From assembly GCF_014633365.1 (NCBI RefSeq), contig NC_068352.1, forward strand, positions 7,742,393 through 7,806,392: 64,000 bases of DNA. Reading direction: 5' to 3'. This DNA comes from Diospyros lotus. Lineage: Eukaryota > Streptophyta > Magnoliopsida > Ericales > Ebenaceae. The translations under genes were made by a program, and so were the position numbers. Positions 11,827-24,547 of this stretch are shown piece by piece; within the stretch, counting starts at the first letter, position 1, and every line of letters starts with the position of its first letter. Under the pieces are notes generated by a model that did not search any database, was not told the DNA's origin, and saw only the letters and a program-made list of their open reading frames with translations.

Positions 11827-13440
11827 ATGTCGAGAGGGATAAGATTAACTGGTTTGTCAAACCCACCTAACCCTACCTGAAAGAACGCTCGCACCAGGAT
11901 GGGAGACCCCAGCCAGGTACATCCTACGGTACCTGGACTTCTAGAAGATCATCCAGAAAATGAAATGCATTCAAGGAACTTTCCTATGCTCGAAGGCGAC
12001 CAGACCATTGGACTGGGGAGCATGGAGCGTTCAGGATAGGGAGAAGTACACGTAGTTGGATTGTGGAGACATGCAACAGAGTGAGGGAAACAAGTCCCAC
12101 ATGTAGCGCCCGTTAGTCAGGAATAACACTCCTTTGGGCAGTCTTTAATTCCAAATAGAAACCTTGTGGTGACTTCTGGGATAGCTCCATCCACTGTCCT
12201 GCTCTCAGATTATGAACAATTGCAGAAGGATTTTGAGGAGATGAAACACCAAAATGATGAACTCAAGATGAACAATAAGGAGAATATGAGAAGACTATAG
12301 GAAATTACTACTTTGCTACATGAACTAATGTCGAACATTCACATTCCCCATATTAGACAAACTAGTAAAGGGGGAGAACACCAAATACCCCAAGACAACC
12401 CTCCAAGGACCACACGACAGGGGATAAGAATCGGAACTCCAGGGCCAAATCACCAAGTCCCAGAAATGACAGACTCGAGAAGGGAACATGACAAGAGGGT
12501 GGGGAAAGCTCCCATGTATAAAGAGGCAGTAGAAAGCACCCACTCAAGAGCTCCTTATGTCCCACCTCCTTGCAAAAGAGAAGCAGAAAAGGATACACTC
12601 AAGGCATCTGACATCAAATGCCTCATAGATGAGGTGTTGGATTAGAAACAGGTAATGATGGTGCCAAAGGAAACGTCCCCGAAGGGGTTTCCTCTGTTCG
12701 AGGAACTCTAAAGACAACCAGTACAACTAGGGTTCGAGCTGCCGCAACTTTCAATATACTTGGGAAATGAGGACCTAGAGAAGCACCTGCAACACTTCGT
12801 TGCAGTAGCCGTGTTACAAGGGTGGAATGAGGTCACTAGGTGTAGAGCTTTCCCACTCTCCCTAGCAGGACAGGCTCAACGGTGATTCACTAAATTACTA
12901 AGAAGGTATATATGATCATTTGAACAGTTGAAGAAATAATTCCTGAAGGTGTTCTCCGTCTACATCCCAAAAAAGAAAAGTGTTATATATCTTATGAGCT
13001 CGCAACAGAGGCCTAATGAATCCCTAAAGCAATATATCGAGCGATTCAGAACCACGACGCAAGAAGTAAGGGATCTCCCAATCAGATTAGCGATGTCAGC
13101 CTTGCTTGACAGAACTACATACGCCCTGCTTAGAAGATCCCTAGCCTTTTTCGAGCTAGATTCTATGGCTGAATTATTTGATCGAGTAGAATAGTTTATC
13201 GTCCAAATGAAATTTTTGGATGCATGGGAAAGGTAAAAGGAAGGGAAACTCAGTCGGAATTGTGAAGGACCCTACAGAATGCAGAAGATGTTGGGCCCCA
13301 ACACGTGCATACTATAGACGCTACAAGATGAGGTGATAGGAAAAACTTGGGACACCATGCATCTCAAGGGGTACTTCCCAACTTCACCAGCCATTAACTC
13401 TAGAGAAAAGGACGAAGCACAAGACGCAGAGCCAAGCTAG
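11827..13440 (+). pseudogene. Ty3/gypsy (Tat-type) gag fused to integrase C-terminus, decayed
   Basis: A reading frame can be followed from ATG 11827 (MSRGIRL...) with several in-frame stops and at least one frame change. From about 12690 the retrotransposon gag domain is recognisable: the segment FPLSLAGQAQR at ~12848, then, from 12949, the better-preserved stretch with SLKQYIERFRTTTQEVRDL. After a stop at 13192-13194 the same frame runs to TAG 13438-13440 and reads EGPYRM...GKTWDTMHLKGYF, which resembles the end of Ty3/gypsy integrase (pattern WEGPY...TWN..NLKKYY). Protease, reverse transcriptase, RNase H and most of integrase are missing, so an internal deletion near 13230 joined gag to the pol end. 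Nothing here can be functional. I infer the Tat lineage from the LTR and PBS context. Confidence 0.8.
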
Positions 13441-13640
13441 TCACCAGAAGCATTACTCGATCCGGCTGGGGGTTGGGATTGTCTTTAATTTTCCATTGTA
13501 ATAATATCCCCCAATAAATAAAAAACATACCCCCTATATTTCTGTGGAGTAAGAAAATCTATAAATCGAATCACGTAAAATCTCCATGGGCCCAGATTAT
13601 TTGCACGTATCATAGAATGTGATGCAGGTACAGCGGCTCA

Positions 13641-13980
13641 AGCATAGCCCGCTCCCAAAGGTCAAGTCGCCTAGTGGCAATCTAGTACCGATGACCACGA
13701 GCTAGCCCGGGATCACCAAAAGATCCGATGCCTATGCCCGCAAGCTCACCCAGATCCCTCGTTTGAGTCCGGTGCTATGCCTTTTGGCTAAACCCAACTC
13801 CTTGGTTGATCTGGCGCCTAGGGCTCCTGGCAAACTCGGATCTCTAACAGGAATCTCACGCTGGACCACTGGCCAAACCCAGATTCCCTGAGGTAGACCA
13901 GCCCAAGGAAAGCGGGGGAGAGGTGAAGCGACCACATGACATCTCTGACATGAGCTCGCTTCCGAAGGTCAAGTCGCTTA
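13641..13980 (+). repeat. ~305-bp tandem repeats of the Tat-type element, part 1
   Basis: The phrase GTGGCAATCTAGTACCGATG begins near 13674 and recurs after the insertion at 17132 (GTGGCAATCTGGTGCCGATG), then in decayed form near 17443. With the nested LTRs removed, the spacing is about 305-310 bp, giving three to four units between the pol remnant and the 3' LTR. The array continues at 17132-17506 and 19506-19870. The 200 bp before it (13441-13640) show nothing recognisable. Confidence 0.7.
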
Positions 13981-16900
13981 TGTTAGGAACCGGGCAACCG
14001 GAAGCTTTGATTCTGCCTTGATTGATCCGTAGAGTCGCAAACACGAACTCCTTCAAGTCGGTCCACACGATCGGCCATTTCCACGAACACCTCGAGTAAT
14101 GCTAGTAACCCTAGGCGCCTTTGAGAGATCTGAATTTGTATTATTTTTTCTAGCTTCTTAAGTGGCTTATTTATAGAGTTAAAAACCCTAATTGTGCCTT
14201 TGGAAAACCCCTAAACGTTTTAGGCCCGGCCTATAATCATATTGGACGGAATCTCTCTTTTAAATTGTGGAATGGGTTCGACCTAAGTGTGTGATCCCTT
14301 AGGTCCACCATTGGGCTAGTGTAGGCTAACTCTATTGGGCTATATGAAGACCCAACTCATTAGATTAATTAAACTCTTTAATTAAACTTATGGGCTTCTT
14401 AATTAGCACATCTTATGGGCTTCTTAATTAAACTCTTTAATTAATAGTTTTAGAATTAATCAAATTAATTCTAAAACCCTACATACATTGGTTAACGTCT
14501 AGCAACATGCCATGAATACCTAGCCAACGATGAAAAGCACGGACCTTTTCAATTGCAAATACCGTGTAGTAAAATCCTTTCATCAATTTATGTCCCGATT
14601 GAATTTAGGGTATGGTTTTATGACTAAACCCTAATCATTCAATAACTATGTATCCATTCTAGATTTATGACTTAATAGATGAAATCAAAACACCTTTTGA
14701 TTTCCATCTCACCTTGGCCAAGGATTTCCTCAATCATGAAATCATCGGAATATATAGGATATCTTTTCATCTTATCGATAAGTGATGAATCATATTTCAA
14801 CATTCATAAGCCACTACAAAAAAATCAACATTTACTGGCGTTTTTTTTTTTTTGCATTTAGCGGTGGTTTTTAACCGCCGTTAAGTATTTTAGCGGCGGT
14901 TTTGAAAACCGCCGCTAAGTCAGCCGTCGCGGAATGTTTAGTGGCAGTTTTCAGCAACCGTTGGAATAACCGCCGCTAATTTTAAATTTTACGGCGGTTT
15001 TAAAAATTGCCGCTAAATATGTCATTTAGCGACGGTTTCTGTAATATTTAGCGGTGGTTTCAAAACCGCCGCTAAATTAAAATTTATTTTTTTCTATTTT
15101 TTTTAATTTTTTTAATTTTTTTCTAAAATTTAAAATAATAATAATATTTTAATTTTAGCGACAGTTTCAAAACCGCCGCTAAAATTAATAAAAAAAATTA
15201 AATTATTAATTTTAGCGGCGATTTTGAAACCGTCGCTAAAATTAAAATATTATTTTTTTACGGCCCGCACAAGCCAGCCTGCCCCGTGCTCGACCCGCCC
15301 CGCCCTGCCCCTGCGCGCCACGTGGCGAAGCTGGAAATTAAATTCAACCATGCTCTCCCCAAGTTTCGAACGTGAGACCGCTTATGCGCGCGCGAACCAC
15401 CTAATCTGCGAAGAAATCCTTAACTTATATGCATATATATATATATATTATATACTAATCTAACAACTAATTTTCAGAATTATATTTTATCTTTTTTAAT
15501 ATATATTAAAAATATTTATTCATTGATTATTTTTAAAAGAATAATAGAATAAATTAAAAATAAATTAATTGAGTTAAATTAAATAAATTAATTGATTTAA
15601 AATAAAAAAGAAGATTTTATATATTTTTTAAAAATCATTAAAATTTTATATATTAAAATGTTTTTAAATTTATTTTTATTTTTTAAATTATATTTTTAAT
15701 GAATTTTGCTATTAATTTAAATGCAATTTCATATTTATTTTTAAGATTTTATATTTATTTAATTTTTAATTATTTTCTTAAGAAAAATTTAATTTTTTTA
15801 ATGAAAATAATGAATTTTAATATTTCAAATTTTTATTTAATTTTAATTTTAATTTGTTCTTTTCAATTTAGCGATGGTTTTCGAAAACTGTCGCTAAATT
15901 TAATTTTTTAATGAATTATTTTATTTTATTTTTAATTTTTAAATATTTAATTTTTTTTAAATTTAGCGGCAGTTTCTCAAAAACCGCCGCTAAATTTAAT
16001 TTTTTTTGAATTTTGCGGCGGTTTTTGAAAACCGCCGCAAATGTTAATTTAATTTTAATTTTAAATTATTTAATTTTTTTTAAATTTAGCGGCAGTTTTT
16101 CAAAAATCGCCGCTAAATTTATTTTCTTTTGAATTTTACAGCGGTTTTTGAAAACCACCGTAAATGTTAATTTAAATTTAATTTTAAATTATTTAATTTT
16201 TTTAAATTTAGCGACGATTTTTTAAAAACCGCTGCTAAATTTATTTTTTTTTGAATTTTGCGGCGATTTTTGAAAACCGCCGCAAATGTTAATTTAATTT
16301 TAATTTTAAATTATTTTTTTTAATTGCGAAAAAGAATTTAATTTTTTTATTATTTAATTATTTTTTAAATTTAGCGATGGTTTTTTAAAAATCGCCGCAA
16401 AAAAACATGTTTTACTAAACTTTGCAGCGGTTTTTTTGAAACTGCCGCAAAATTTTAAAGAAACCGCTATAAAATATCATATTTTGAGGCGGTTTCAAAA
16501 CCGCCGCCAAAAAATCGTCGTAAAAAATCAATTTTTTTGTAGTGAGTTTTCATATGTGATAAGGTTACGCCCAGTCATAATGTGTTAATGACTCCATTGG
16601 AATCCAACAAGCAAAGCATAACCAGTCAAATATAAGACTACCATGATGTCTCAAGTTTAAGAATCAATTTGCACTATTACAACACAGAAATTCCAATTCA
16701 ACTTTAAAAATAACCATTAGGAATTCTATAACGGGTCAGTTCAGTGTACTTATTCTTATAATAAGCACCCACATATATGCACTAGTGTCCCCACACCAAT
16801 GTCCATGAAATGAGACATTCTCTCAATTGAGCATGCATCATATGTGCTAGTCTATCCGAGTTATTAGTGTTCAATCCCAATAACTCTATGAGTAGGAACA

Positions 16901-17131
16901 TTTAAGATCAAGGCTTGTAAGGAATATATTTCATGATCGTCATCTCAATGCACGATCATATTGCATGAGCCTATTTGATCTATGGACTTTGTCAAGAATG
17001 GATTACAATAAATAAGACAAACAAAACATAAATGCCTTGCAATAATAATTGATTGTTCCTAAAGAATCAAAAATGCAAAGTACGATCAATTACATGTAAA
17101 TATAATTGGCTTATGGGGCATAACTCTAACA
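13981..17131 (-). mobile_element. Solo LTR (LTR-F), carrying a CACTA element
   Basis: Ends are TGTTAGGAAC on the left and AACTCTAACA on the right; the perfect TSD gctta is at 13976-13980 and 17132-17136. On the minus strand it starts TGTTAGAGTTATGCCCC, and a TATA-like CTATAAATAAG lies near 14166-14178, so minus orientation is likely. Without the CACTA element at 14812-16544 it is ~1.42 kb. No coding sequence is seen. Confidence 0.88.
14812..16544. mobile_element. Non-autonomous CACTA (EnSpm-like) element, 1.73 kb
   Basis: The terminal inverted repeats start CACTACAAAAAAAT at both ends (14 perfect bases). Both subterminal regions are packed with inverted and direct copies of GGCGGTTTTGAAAACCGCC-type motifs, typical of CACTA subterminal arrays. 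The flanking trinucleotides are agc and agt, so the TSD is imperfect. The centre has a GC-rich block (15258-15340) followed by a TTTCGAAC...GAACCACC segment shared with the element at 58353, then AT-rich filler. No transposase is visible. Confidence 0.85.
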
Positions 17132-17506
17132 GCTTAGTGGCAATCTGGTGCCGATGACCATAAGCTGGCCCGGGATCACTAGAAGATCTGATGCCTATGC
17201 CCACAGACTCACCCAGATCCCTCGTTTGAGCTCGATGTTATGTCTTTTTGGCTAGACTCAACTCCTTGTTTGATCTAGCGCCTAGGTCTCTCGATAAACT
17301 CAGATGTTTGGTAGGAATCTAGCATCAGACCACTACTCAAACTGAGATCCCCTGAGGTAGACTAGCCCAAGAAAGGCGTGAAGAGAGATAGAATGACCGT
17401 GTGATAGTTTTTCCATGATTTCGCTTATCGGAGTTAAGTTACCTAGTTAAAATCTAGTGCCAATAACCACGAGCTAACTCGGGATCACCAGAAGATCCGA
17501 TGCCCA
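17132..17506 (+). repeat. ~305-bp tandem repeats, part 2
   Basis: This continues the array after the LTR-F insertion. It holds one full unit (17132 to about 17440) and the start of the next, which is cut by the LTR-A insertion at 17507 and continues at 19506. Confidence 0.7.
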
Positions 17507-19505
17507 TGAAAGTAAAGCAAGATCGCTACGGAGCAAGCAGCGTAGTTCAAAAATTTTGAACCTTACCCCGATCCCGGCGATTGGATCAACGTCAAAATCA
17601 AATCATTCACAAACAAATAAATAAATCTAACCTTTAGATTATCGAGTCATTCGCGGATTCGAGCCGTCCAAGCGTCCGGCCTCTAACTCGTGATACGCGG
17701 CACGCGTCCGTTGGCAAGGAGAGCGGAATAGGAGTGCTAGCTCCTTCTCCTTTGCGAGGCTTGTGTATGGACGGTAAAAGAACACCCACGTTTCAAATCG
17801 ATGCCAAAAGAAACGGGGAAGAGTGAACGGCAATGCGTTTTTCAACTCTTGAAAAACGACACCAAAAATCACCTCTATAATGGGCAACCTATAAAAGGAT
17901 ATTTATAATGAAATATCCTAGGGTTTCTAAAATCCTAATGGATTGGGCTAGCCCATTAATTCTAATTTAATTAGAATCATAAGTGGGCTTATTCTAGTCC
18001 AACTAGAAATATAATTAAATGGCCCAATCCTTTTATAGGTTAAATAAAATATTATGGCCCAAATCTAATTCAAGCCCAAATATATTTTATTTAATATTTG
18101 GCCCAAATCTAATTTGGTCCAAATATAATATTTAATATTTGGCCCAAATCTAATTTAGTCCAAATATAATATTTATTTTAATATTTGGCCCAAATCCAAT
18201 TTAGTCCAAATATAATATTTAATTTAATATTTGGCCCAAATCTAATTTAGTCCAAATATTAACTTAAGCCCAAAAATATTTTATTTCCTATTTGCCACTC
18301 CAACAAATAGAAAATCATTAAATTAGAAACTCCTTCCTAATTTAATCAAATGCCATTTTTAGGAAACTCTTTCCATTATGACGACTCCTCGTCATATCGA
18401 CGTCATTACGTCTATTTGTTCTTTTCCCGTGAGAACCTACGACGGCACAACTTTTTGCCGAAGTGTCCCACTTAACCATACGTCCACTCTCCTGGTTTAA
18501 GCCAGGGACCGTGCCTATTGCGTATGACTCATTAGGCTTCCGAATATGTTGGCAATGTGTCGGTACAAACACATAAGACAAGATTGGCCTCTAGCAAGGC
18601 ATCATGCCTACCCAATTATTCAGAAGGATTCATAATCCGCAAATAACCTTTCACGAGCATGGTTACCGTGTAATACGATCCTCTCGTCAATGCATCTTAT
18701 GTGATCTCAAGTATGGCGATGTGTTGCTTGATAATGATCACATGAGTTTTCTTCGGTCTTTCGGATATCTTCACTTAATAGAAAGTGAATAAATAACTCC
18801 TTATTGATCTCTTTCACCATGGCCATGGATTTAAAGTGAATATCCATCGAAGGCGCCTTAGATACATCATCCTCTATCAAGGGATAGACGAGTCCCATCT
18901 TGGCTATGCACCCATCTCCATAAGCCTCATGATATACCCAACGATCGCCCACGTGCAGCCTTTGTCTAGGCCCATCGAAACTATGTCAAAGCATACCAGT
19001 CTTCTTATGTGATTACCGTGACAACCTCAAGTCCAAGGATTAGTTACACCCATCTCGTATGAGAATTTCATCAACATATAACCAAAATGGATTCTCATGG
19101 CGAGTCATGTCCAGTGACACGTTCTCCAACATTGGTCACCTATGTACTTGTCTAGGCATCCCCATGCCTATGGGTGTGAGACCCCCATTGCTATCACATA
19201 GCAAAAACATAGCACATACAAGTCTTACCGCAATTGTCAATGTCCATTCTTGACATTGCTACGACTTGGGACGTTTAATGATGTCTATAAACTGTGATGC
19301 ATCATCTCACATCTTTATAGATTATTCACAGTATACATCATATGGACTTCTATCTAGTTTCATTCGGTTATTACAATAATAACAAGAAACTAATAGAATG
19401 ACTTCTTGTGAATTTGAATAACTCCTTATTCAAATAATAACATGATTACAATTGTCAGTGTACAACATGCCCAATCTGATTGGGTCTAGAGCACCTACAC
19501 TAACA
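17507..19505 (-). mobile_element. Solo LTR, family LTR-A, 1999 bp
   Basis: It runs from TGAAAGTAAAGC to CTAACA with a perfect TSD gccca at 17502-17506 and 19506-19510. It matches 1-1964 and 22555-24495 throughout. A TATA-like TTATAAATATCC is on the minus strand at ~17896-17910. The region ~18040-18280 is a local array of the motif GGCCCAAATCTAATTTAGTC, with about five copies, also present in the sister copies. Short frames at 17639-17887, 18604-18792 and 18707-18952 recur in the sister LTRs with stops or shifts and are not called. Confidence 0.92.
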
Positions 19506-19934
19506 GCCCATGCCCGCAGACACACCCAAATCCCAAGTTTGAGTTAGGTGCTATGCCTTTTTGACTAAACCCAACTCCTTGGTTGATCTAGCACTTAGGT
19601 CTCTAGACAAACTCAAAGCCTATGCCCGCAGGCTCATCGGGATCCCTTGATTGAGTCCGACGCTATGCTCTCAAGGTAAACCCGACTCCTTGGCTGATCC
19701 GGTACCTAGGCTTCCTGGCAAGCTCGAACGCCCGATAAGAATCATGTAGCAGAACCTATCCTCGAGGACCTGGTTGCCAAAAGATAATCTGGTACCTAAG
19801 ACCCCGGCCAGAGTAAGATTTTCGGGTATTTTGGAACCCTTGATAGAGTTTAAGGACTAGACCCGACTCCTTGGCTGATATTTTACTCTTCAATTTTTTC
19901 TAAAGAAAAAATAGAATAGTGGGGGGGGGGCAAT
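19506..19934 (+). repeat. ~305-bp tandem repeats, part 3, then polypurine tract
   Basis: The last repeat unit resumes after the TSD gccca. Partial copies run to about 19870. They end in a purine-rich run with eleven or so G residues (19918-19930) and CAAT, which I read as the polypurine tract just before the 3' LTR of the Tat-type element. Confidence 0.6.
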
Positions 19935-20040
19935 TGTTGTGCCATGAAAAAATGGGAGGAAAATGTGAGAAATTTTTAATGAAAAAAAATGAAGGCTCGC
20001 TGTGAAAAGGCCTCGCGAGAAGAAGCTGGCTATGAGGGCC
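19935..20040 (+). mobile_element. Start of the Tat-type 3' LTR
   Basis: TGTTGTGCCATG directly follows the polypurine tract. The LTR is cut after 106 bp by the solo LTR at 20041 and resumes at 24548. The start is inferred from position, since the equivalent start of the 5' LTR lies outside the window. Confidence 0.55.
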
Positions 20041-23000
20041 TGTAACATCCCAAAATTTGGAGATAAATAATAGTTACTAATTTTGGTGTTTGAGGTCATT
20101 ATCGAGTATTCAGAGGTTTAAGGAAAATAATAATTTATGTTGTTTTAAGGAAATAAGAAATTAAGGTAATTAATTATTTTATTTAGGAACATTTATGGAA
20201 ATAAGAAAAGATTAAAATAAATTAATTTGGGTGAATTTTTGGAGATTTGGGGTGTAAGTGAAATAATTGAAAATTGGAGTCTAGGGTGTGTGTGAATTTC
20301 AGAAGTTTCTGGGTACTGGTGAAAATTCTGAAAAAGGGATTGAGGGTCACCTTAAATATATTGAGAGGTGTATATATATCGAAGATGGTTGTGGCGAGGG
20401 CGGTCATGCGCGAGGCTGGCCGGGTGAGGGATGCGGGATCGATTCCGTGAGAAGGCGTGTGCTGAAAGAGAAAATGCTGATTTTAATAAGCAAGGCCAGC
20501 TCAAAATTTACGTCATTTCGAGCTAAGGCGATGGCAACCATGCGTGGCTACTAGTGCGCCACGTGGTGCGCGCTGGGCCTTTCGATTGCCTTGGCCACTA
20601 AGCTTCATTTTTAAGGCCAATTCTGGCCAATTTTCTTCCAAAATAGAGAGGAAAAGAGGGAAAGGAAGGAGAGAAGAAAAGAAGGAAGAAATGGGGCGCG
20701 ATAGCTGGGAAAATGGGAGGAAAAATTAGGGAAATGAAGGAATCTTGGGATATTCAGGGTTTTAAAGTGGTCAGGTAAGTGCGTAAAATTAGTATAAATA
20801 TTATATGTTTAAATTATAAATTTTATATGGTTAGATTATACGAGTTACGTGGTTAAATTGGATTCATTTGAGCCGCAATCTTGTTATTTTCTGTAGAACG
20901 TTTTACTTTGCATCAGAAGTGTAGAAAATGCAAGAATAGATCAAATAAAGGCAAGCTCATAACCCTCTCCTTGTGTTCTTTATTTTCCGTAAAAGTCTTC
21001 GTAGTTTCTCGTATTTTATTCCCTCCCTCACCTTGACTCGGTTCCATGCATTAATAATAATAATCCGCGTGATAACCACCTTATGACTTATATCTTATTA
21101 ATGGGTGTATTGTTAATGGGATCAGTTAAGTAGTGATGTCTTGGTGTCTTTCATTACGTCCGTCATGAGGCCTTGTATATCTTCGCTTTCTTTGGGAATG
21201 ATGCCGAACCCGATGGGTTAGGTTCTTAGAAGAGTTGGCATGGCTTATGGGGTCATGCTAAAGGGTTTAATGGGAAAAGTGAATGGTTCATTAACATAAT
21301 GAGAGATGAGAATGAGAACGATACTATAATGTTTATGTGGTTGTGTATGTGAAGAGTTACCGGGAAATGTTATGTAATGTTAAGTTTAAAAGATATGAAT
21401 TAAATGTTGATCATGTGTGTCTTAAGGGTATGGGGTACAAAGCCACTGATTGTCGACCTTGGGTCGTGGAAGTTAATGGCTGGATGTATGGGCGTCAGTC
21501 ATTGGCTGTTGCGATAAGCGTTAAACAGGCCAAAAGAACTGGTACTGCCAGATTCCCGCATTGGTTTGTGCATATCATGATGCTTGTGCTGCATAGGGAC
21601 TGGGTTGCATTCATTTAGGAAGACATGCTTTGTGTGTGATAGGATGTGTGAGCATTTGCATAACCCAGTTGGTCTAAGAGACAACTTGGGTACTCTGGGT
21701 GAGCCAGTGCATTTAGAGCATATTGCATGTGTGAATTCTCATGCGAGCGTAACATAGCCTGATACTTGGTTTATGGGGGACTTGTCATCACGTTTATACT
21801 GTAGAAGCCGTTGCATTTCCTATTTGTTGCATTGCATGGTGAGAATGTGAGGTTTTAAGTGATAAGTATGGGTGATTGGTGGCGCCCACCACGGAACGTA
21901 GGCTGTGGAAGTGGCTCATAAAAAGACCTTGGGGGTGAGACCCACGGTAACAAATTATGTTGTGAGTGACAAGAAGCGACGTGTAAGGGAAATGGTGTGG
22001 TAGCCTATAAAAGGTTTCTAACAGGTTTGTATGTTGGACTTGGGTGCCAGTGTGTGTTTTATGTGGGCCCCAAGGACTGTTTATGTGAAGTTTATTATTA
22101 TATGTTTATGCATCTTGAAATAAGGCAGATATTGGGCATGGCATGATATGACGTTGTATTGGTATGAATTGCATGGGATGTTATGGGAAGAGTCCTATCT
22201 TTAACCTACAGCCTTTCCTTTACGAGATTGTTGAGTCTTGTGACTTACGTTTGTTTTCCATCATTCCAGGTCAAGGATTTTTCTGAGTTGCCAGATTCAT
22301 TTAGCGGGGTTTGGTCTAGAGGATAGCAAGTGCTGAGTCCTCCTGAGACTAGGTCTTGGGTGTCATTGTGCTTGTGTTAAGGTTAAGGTTAATGTTTTAT
22401 GTTGTGAGATGTATGTGTATTATGTAAGCTAGGTGGGCACACGGTGTGAATGCTTATGTAAGAATAATTATGAGATGTTATGTGATAAATCATTATGGTA
22501 TTTATAAGGATTGTATGTGAGTTAGGGTGTGTTTTGTTCGATATCATTCAAATATGAAAGTAAAGCAAGATCGCTACCGGGCAAATAGCGTAGTTCAAAA
22601 ATTTGAACTTACCCCAATCTCGGCAATTGGATCAACGTCGAAATCAAATCATTCACATACAAATAAAATAAATCTAACCTTTAGATTTTCGAGTCGTTCG
22701 CAGATTCGAGCCGTCCAAGCGTTCAGCCTCTAACTCGTGATACGCGGCACGCATCCGTTGGCAAGGAGAGCGAAATATGATTGCTAGCTCCTTCTCCTTT
22801 TCACGGCTTGTGTATGGACGAAAAAGAACGCTCTCGTTTCGTATTGATGCCAAAAGAAACGGGGAAGAGTGAACGACAATACATTTTTTAACTCTTGAAA
22901 AACTACACCAAAAAACTCTCTTCAATTTTGGGCAACCCATAAAGGGATATTTATAGAGAAATATCCTAGGGTTTCTCAAACCCTAAAGGATGGGCTTAGC

Positions 23001-24547
23001 CCATTAATTCTAATTTAATTAAAATCTTAAGTAGGCTTATTCTAGTCTAACTAGAAATATAATTAAATGGCCCAAATCTTTTTATAGGTTTAAATAAAAT
23101 ATTTTGGCCCAAATCTAATTTGGTCCAAATATAATATTTAATATTTGGCCTAAATCTAATTTGGTCCAAATATAATATTTAATATTTAGGCCAAATCCAA
23201 TTTAGTCCAAATATAATATTTAATTTAATATTTGGCCTAAATCCAATTTAGTCTAAATATTAACTTAAGCCCAAATATATTTTATTTCCTATTTGTCACT
23301 CTAACAAATAGAAAATTATTAAATTAGAAACTCTTTCCTAATTTAATCAATTGTCATTTTAGGAAACTCTTTCTATTATGACGACTCCTCGTCATATTGA
23401 CGTCATTACGTCTATTTGTTATTTTTTCATGAGAACCTACGACGACACAACTTCTTGCCGAAGTGTTCCATTTAACCATACATCCACTCTCCTAGTTTAA
23501 GCCAGGGACCGTGCCTATTGCGTATGACTCATTAGGCTTCCGAATATGTTGGCAATGTGTTGGTACAAACACATAAGACAAGATTAGCCTCTAACAAGGC
23601 ATCATGCCTACCCAATTATTCAGAAGGATTCATAATCCGTAAATAACCTTTCACAAGCATGGTTACCGTGTAATTCGATCATCTCGTCAATGTATCCTAT
23701 GTGATCTCAAGTTGCTTGATTGTGATCACATAAGTTTTTCTTCAGTCATTTGGATATCTTCACTTAATAGAAAGTGAATCAATAACTCCTTATTGATCTC
23801 TTTCACCATGGCCATGGAGTTAAAGTAAATATCCACCGAAGGCACCTTAGATACATCATCCTCTATCAAGGGATAGACGAGTCCAATCTTGGCTATGTAC
23901 CCATCTCCATAAGCCTCACGATATACCCAACAATCGCCCACGTGCAGCCTTTGTCTAGGCTAATCAAAATGATGTCAAAGCATACCGGTCTTCTTATGAG
24001 ATGACCATGACAACCTCAGGTCCAAGGATTAGTTACACCCATCTCGTATGAGAATTCCATCAACATATAACCAAAATGGATTCTCATAGCGAGTCATCTC
24101 CAGTGACACGTTCTCCAACATTGGTCACCTGTGTACTTATCTAAACATCCCCATGCCTACGGGTGTGAGACTTCCATTGCTATCACATAGCAAAAACATA
24201 GCACATACAAGTCTTACTGCAATTGTCAATGTCCATTCTTGACATTGCTACGACTTGAGACGTTTAATGATGTCTAGAAACTGTGATGCATCATCTCACA
24301 TATTTATAGATTAATCACAATATACATCATATGAATTTCTATCTAGTTTCATTCGGTTATTATAATAATAACAAGAAACTAATAGAATGACTTCTTGTGA
24401 ATTTGAACAACTCCTTATTCAAATAATAAACATGATTATAATTGTCAATGTATAACATGCCCAATCTGATTGGGTCTAGAGCATCTACACTAACAAAATA
24501 ATGACCCTCTCACGGATCCTCTATCCACGGTAGGGGCTCTGGGATGC
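20041..24547 (+). mobile_element. Solo LTR (LTR-D), interrupted by an LTR-A copy
   Basis: It starts TGTAACATCCCA and ends TGGGATGC, which looks like the mirror end TGGGATGTTACA with a small deletion. The flanks are gggcc at 20036-20040 and 24548-24552, a plausible TSD. Without the insertion at 22555-24495 it is about 2.56 kb. Near 22225 it has TTGAGTCTTGTGACTTACG and a splice-acceptor-like CATTCCAGGTC, the same arrangement as LTRs 4536-6967 and 25760-28870, so these families are related. Frames at 20288-20729 and 21337-21618 have no recognisable domain. Confidence 0.72.
22555..24495 (-). mobile_element. Solo LTR, family LTR-A, 1941 bp
   Basis: TGAAAGTAAAGC to CTAACA with a perfect TSD aaata at 22550-22554 and 24496-24500. 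It is a full-length relative of 17507-19505 with small deletions. It is nested in LTR-D. Confidence 0.92.
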
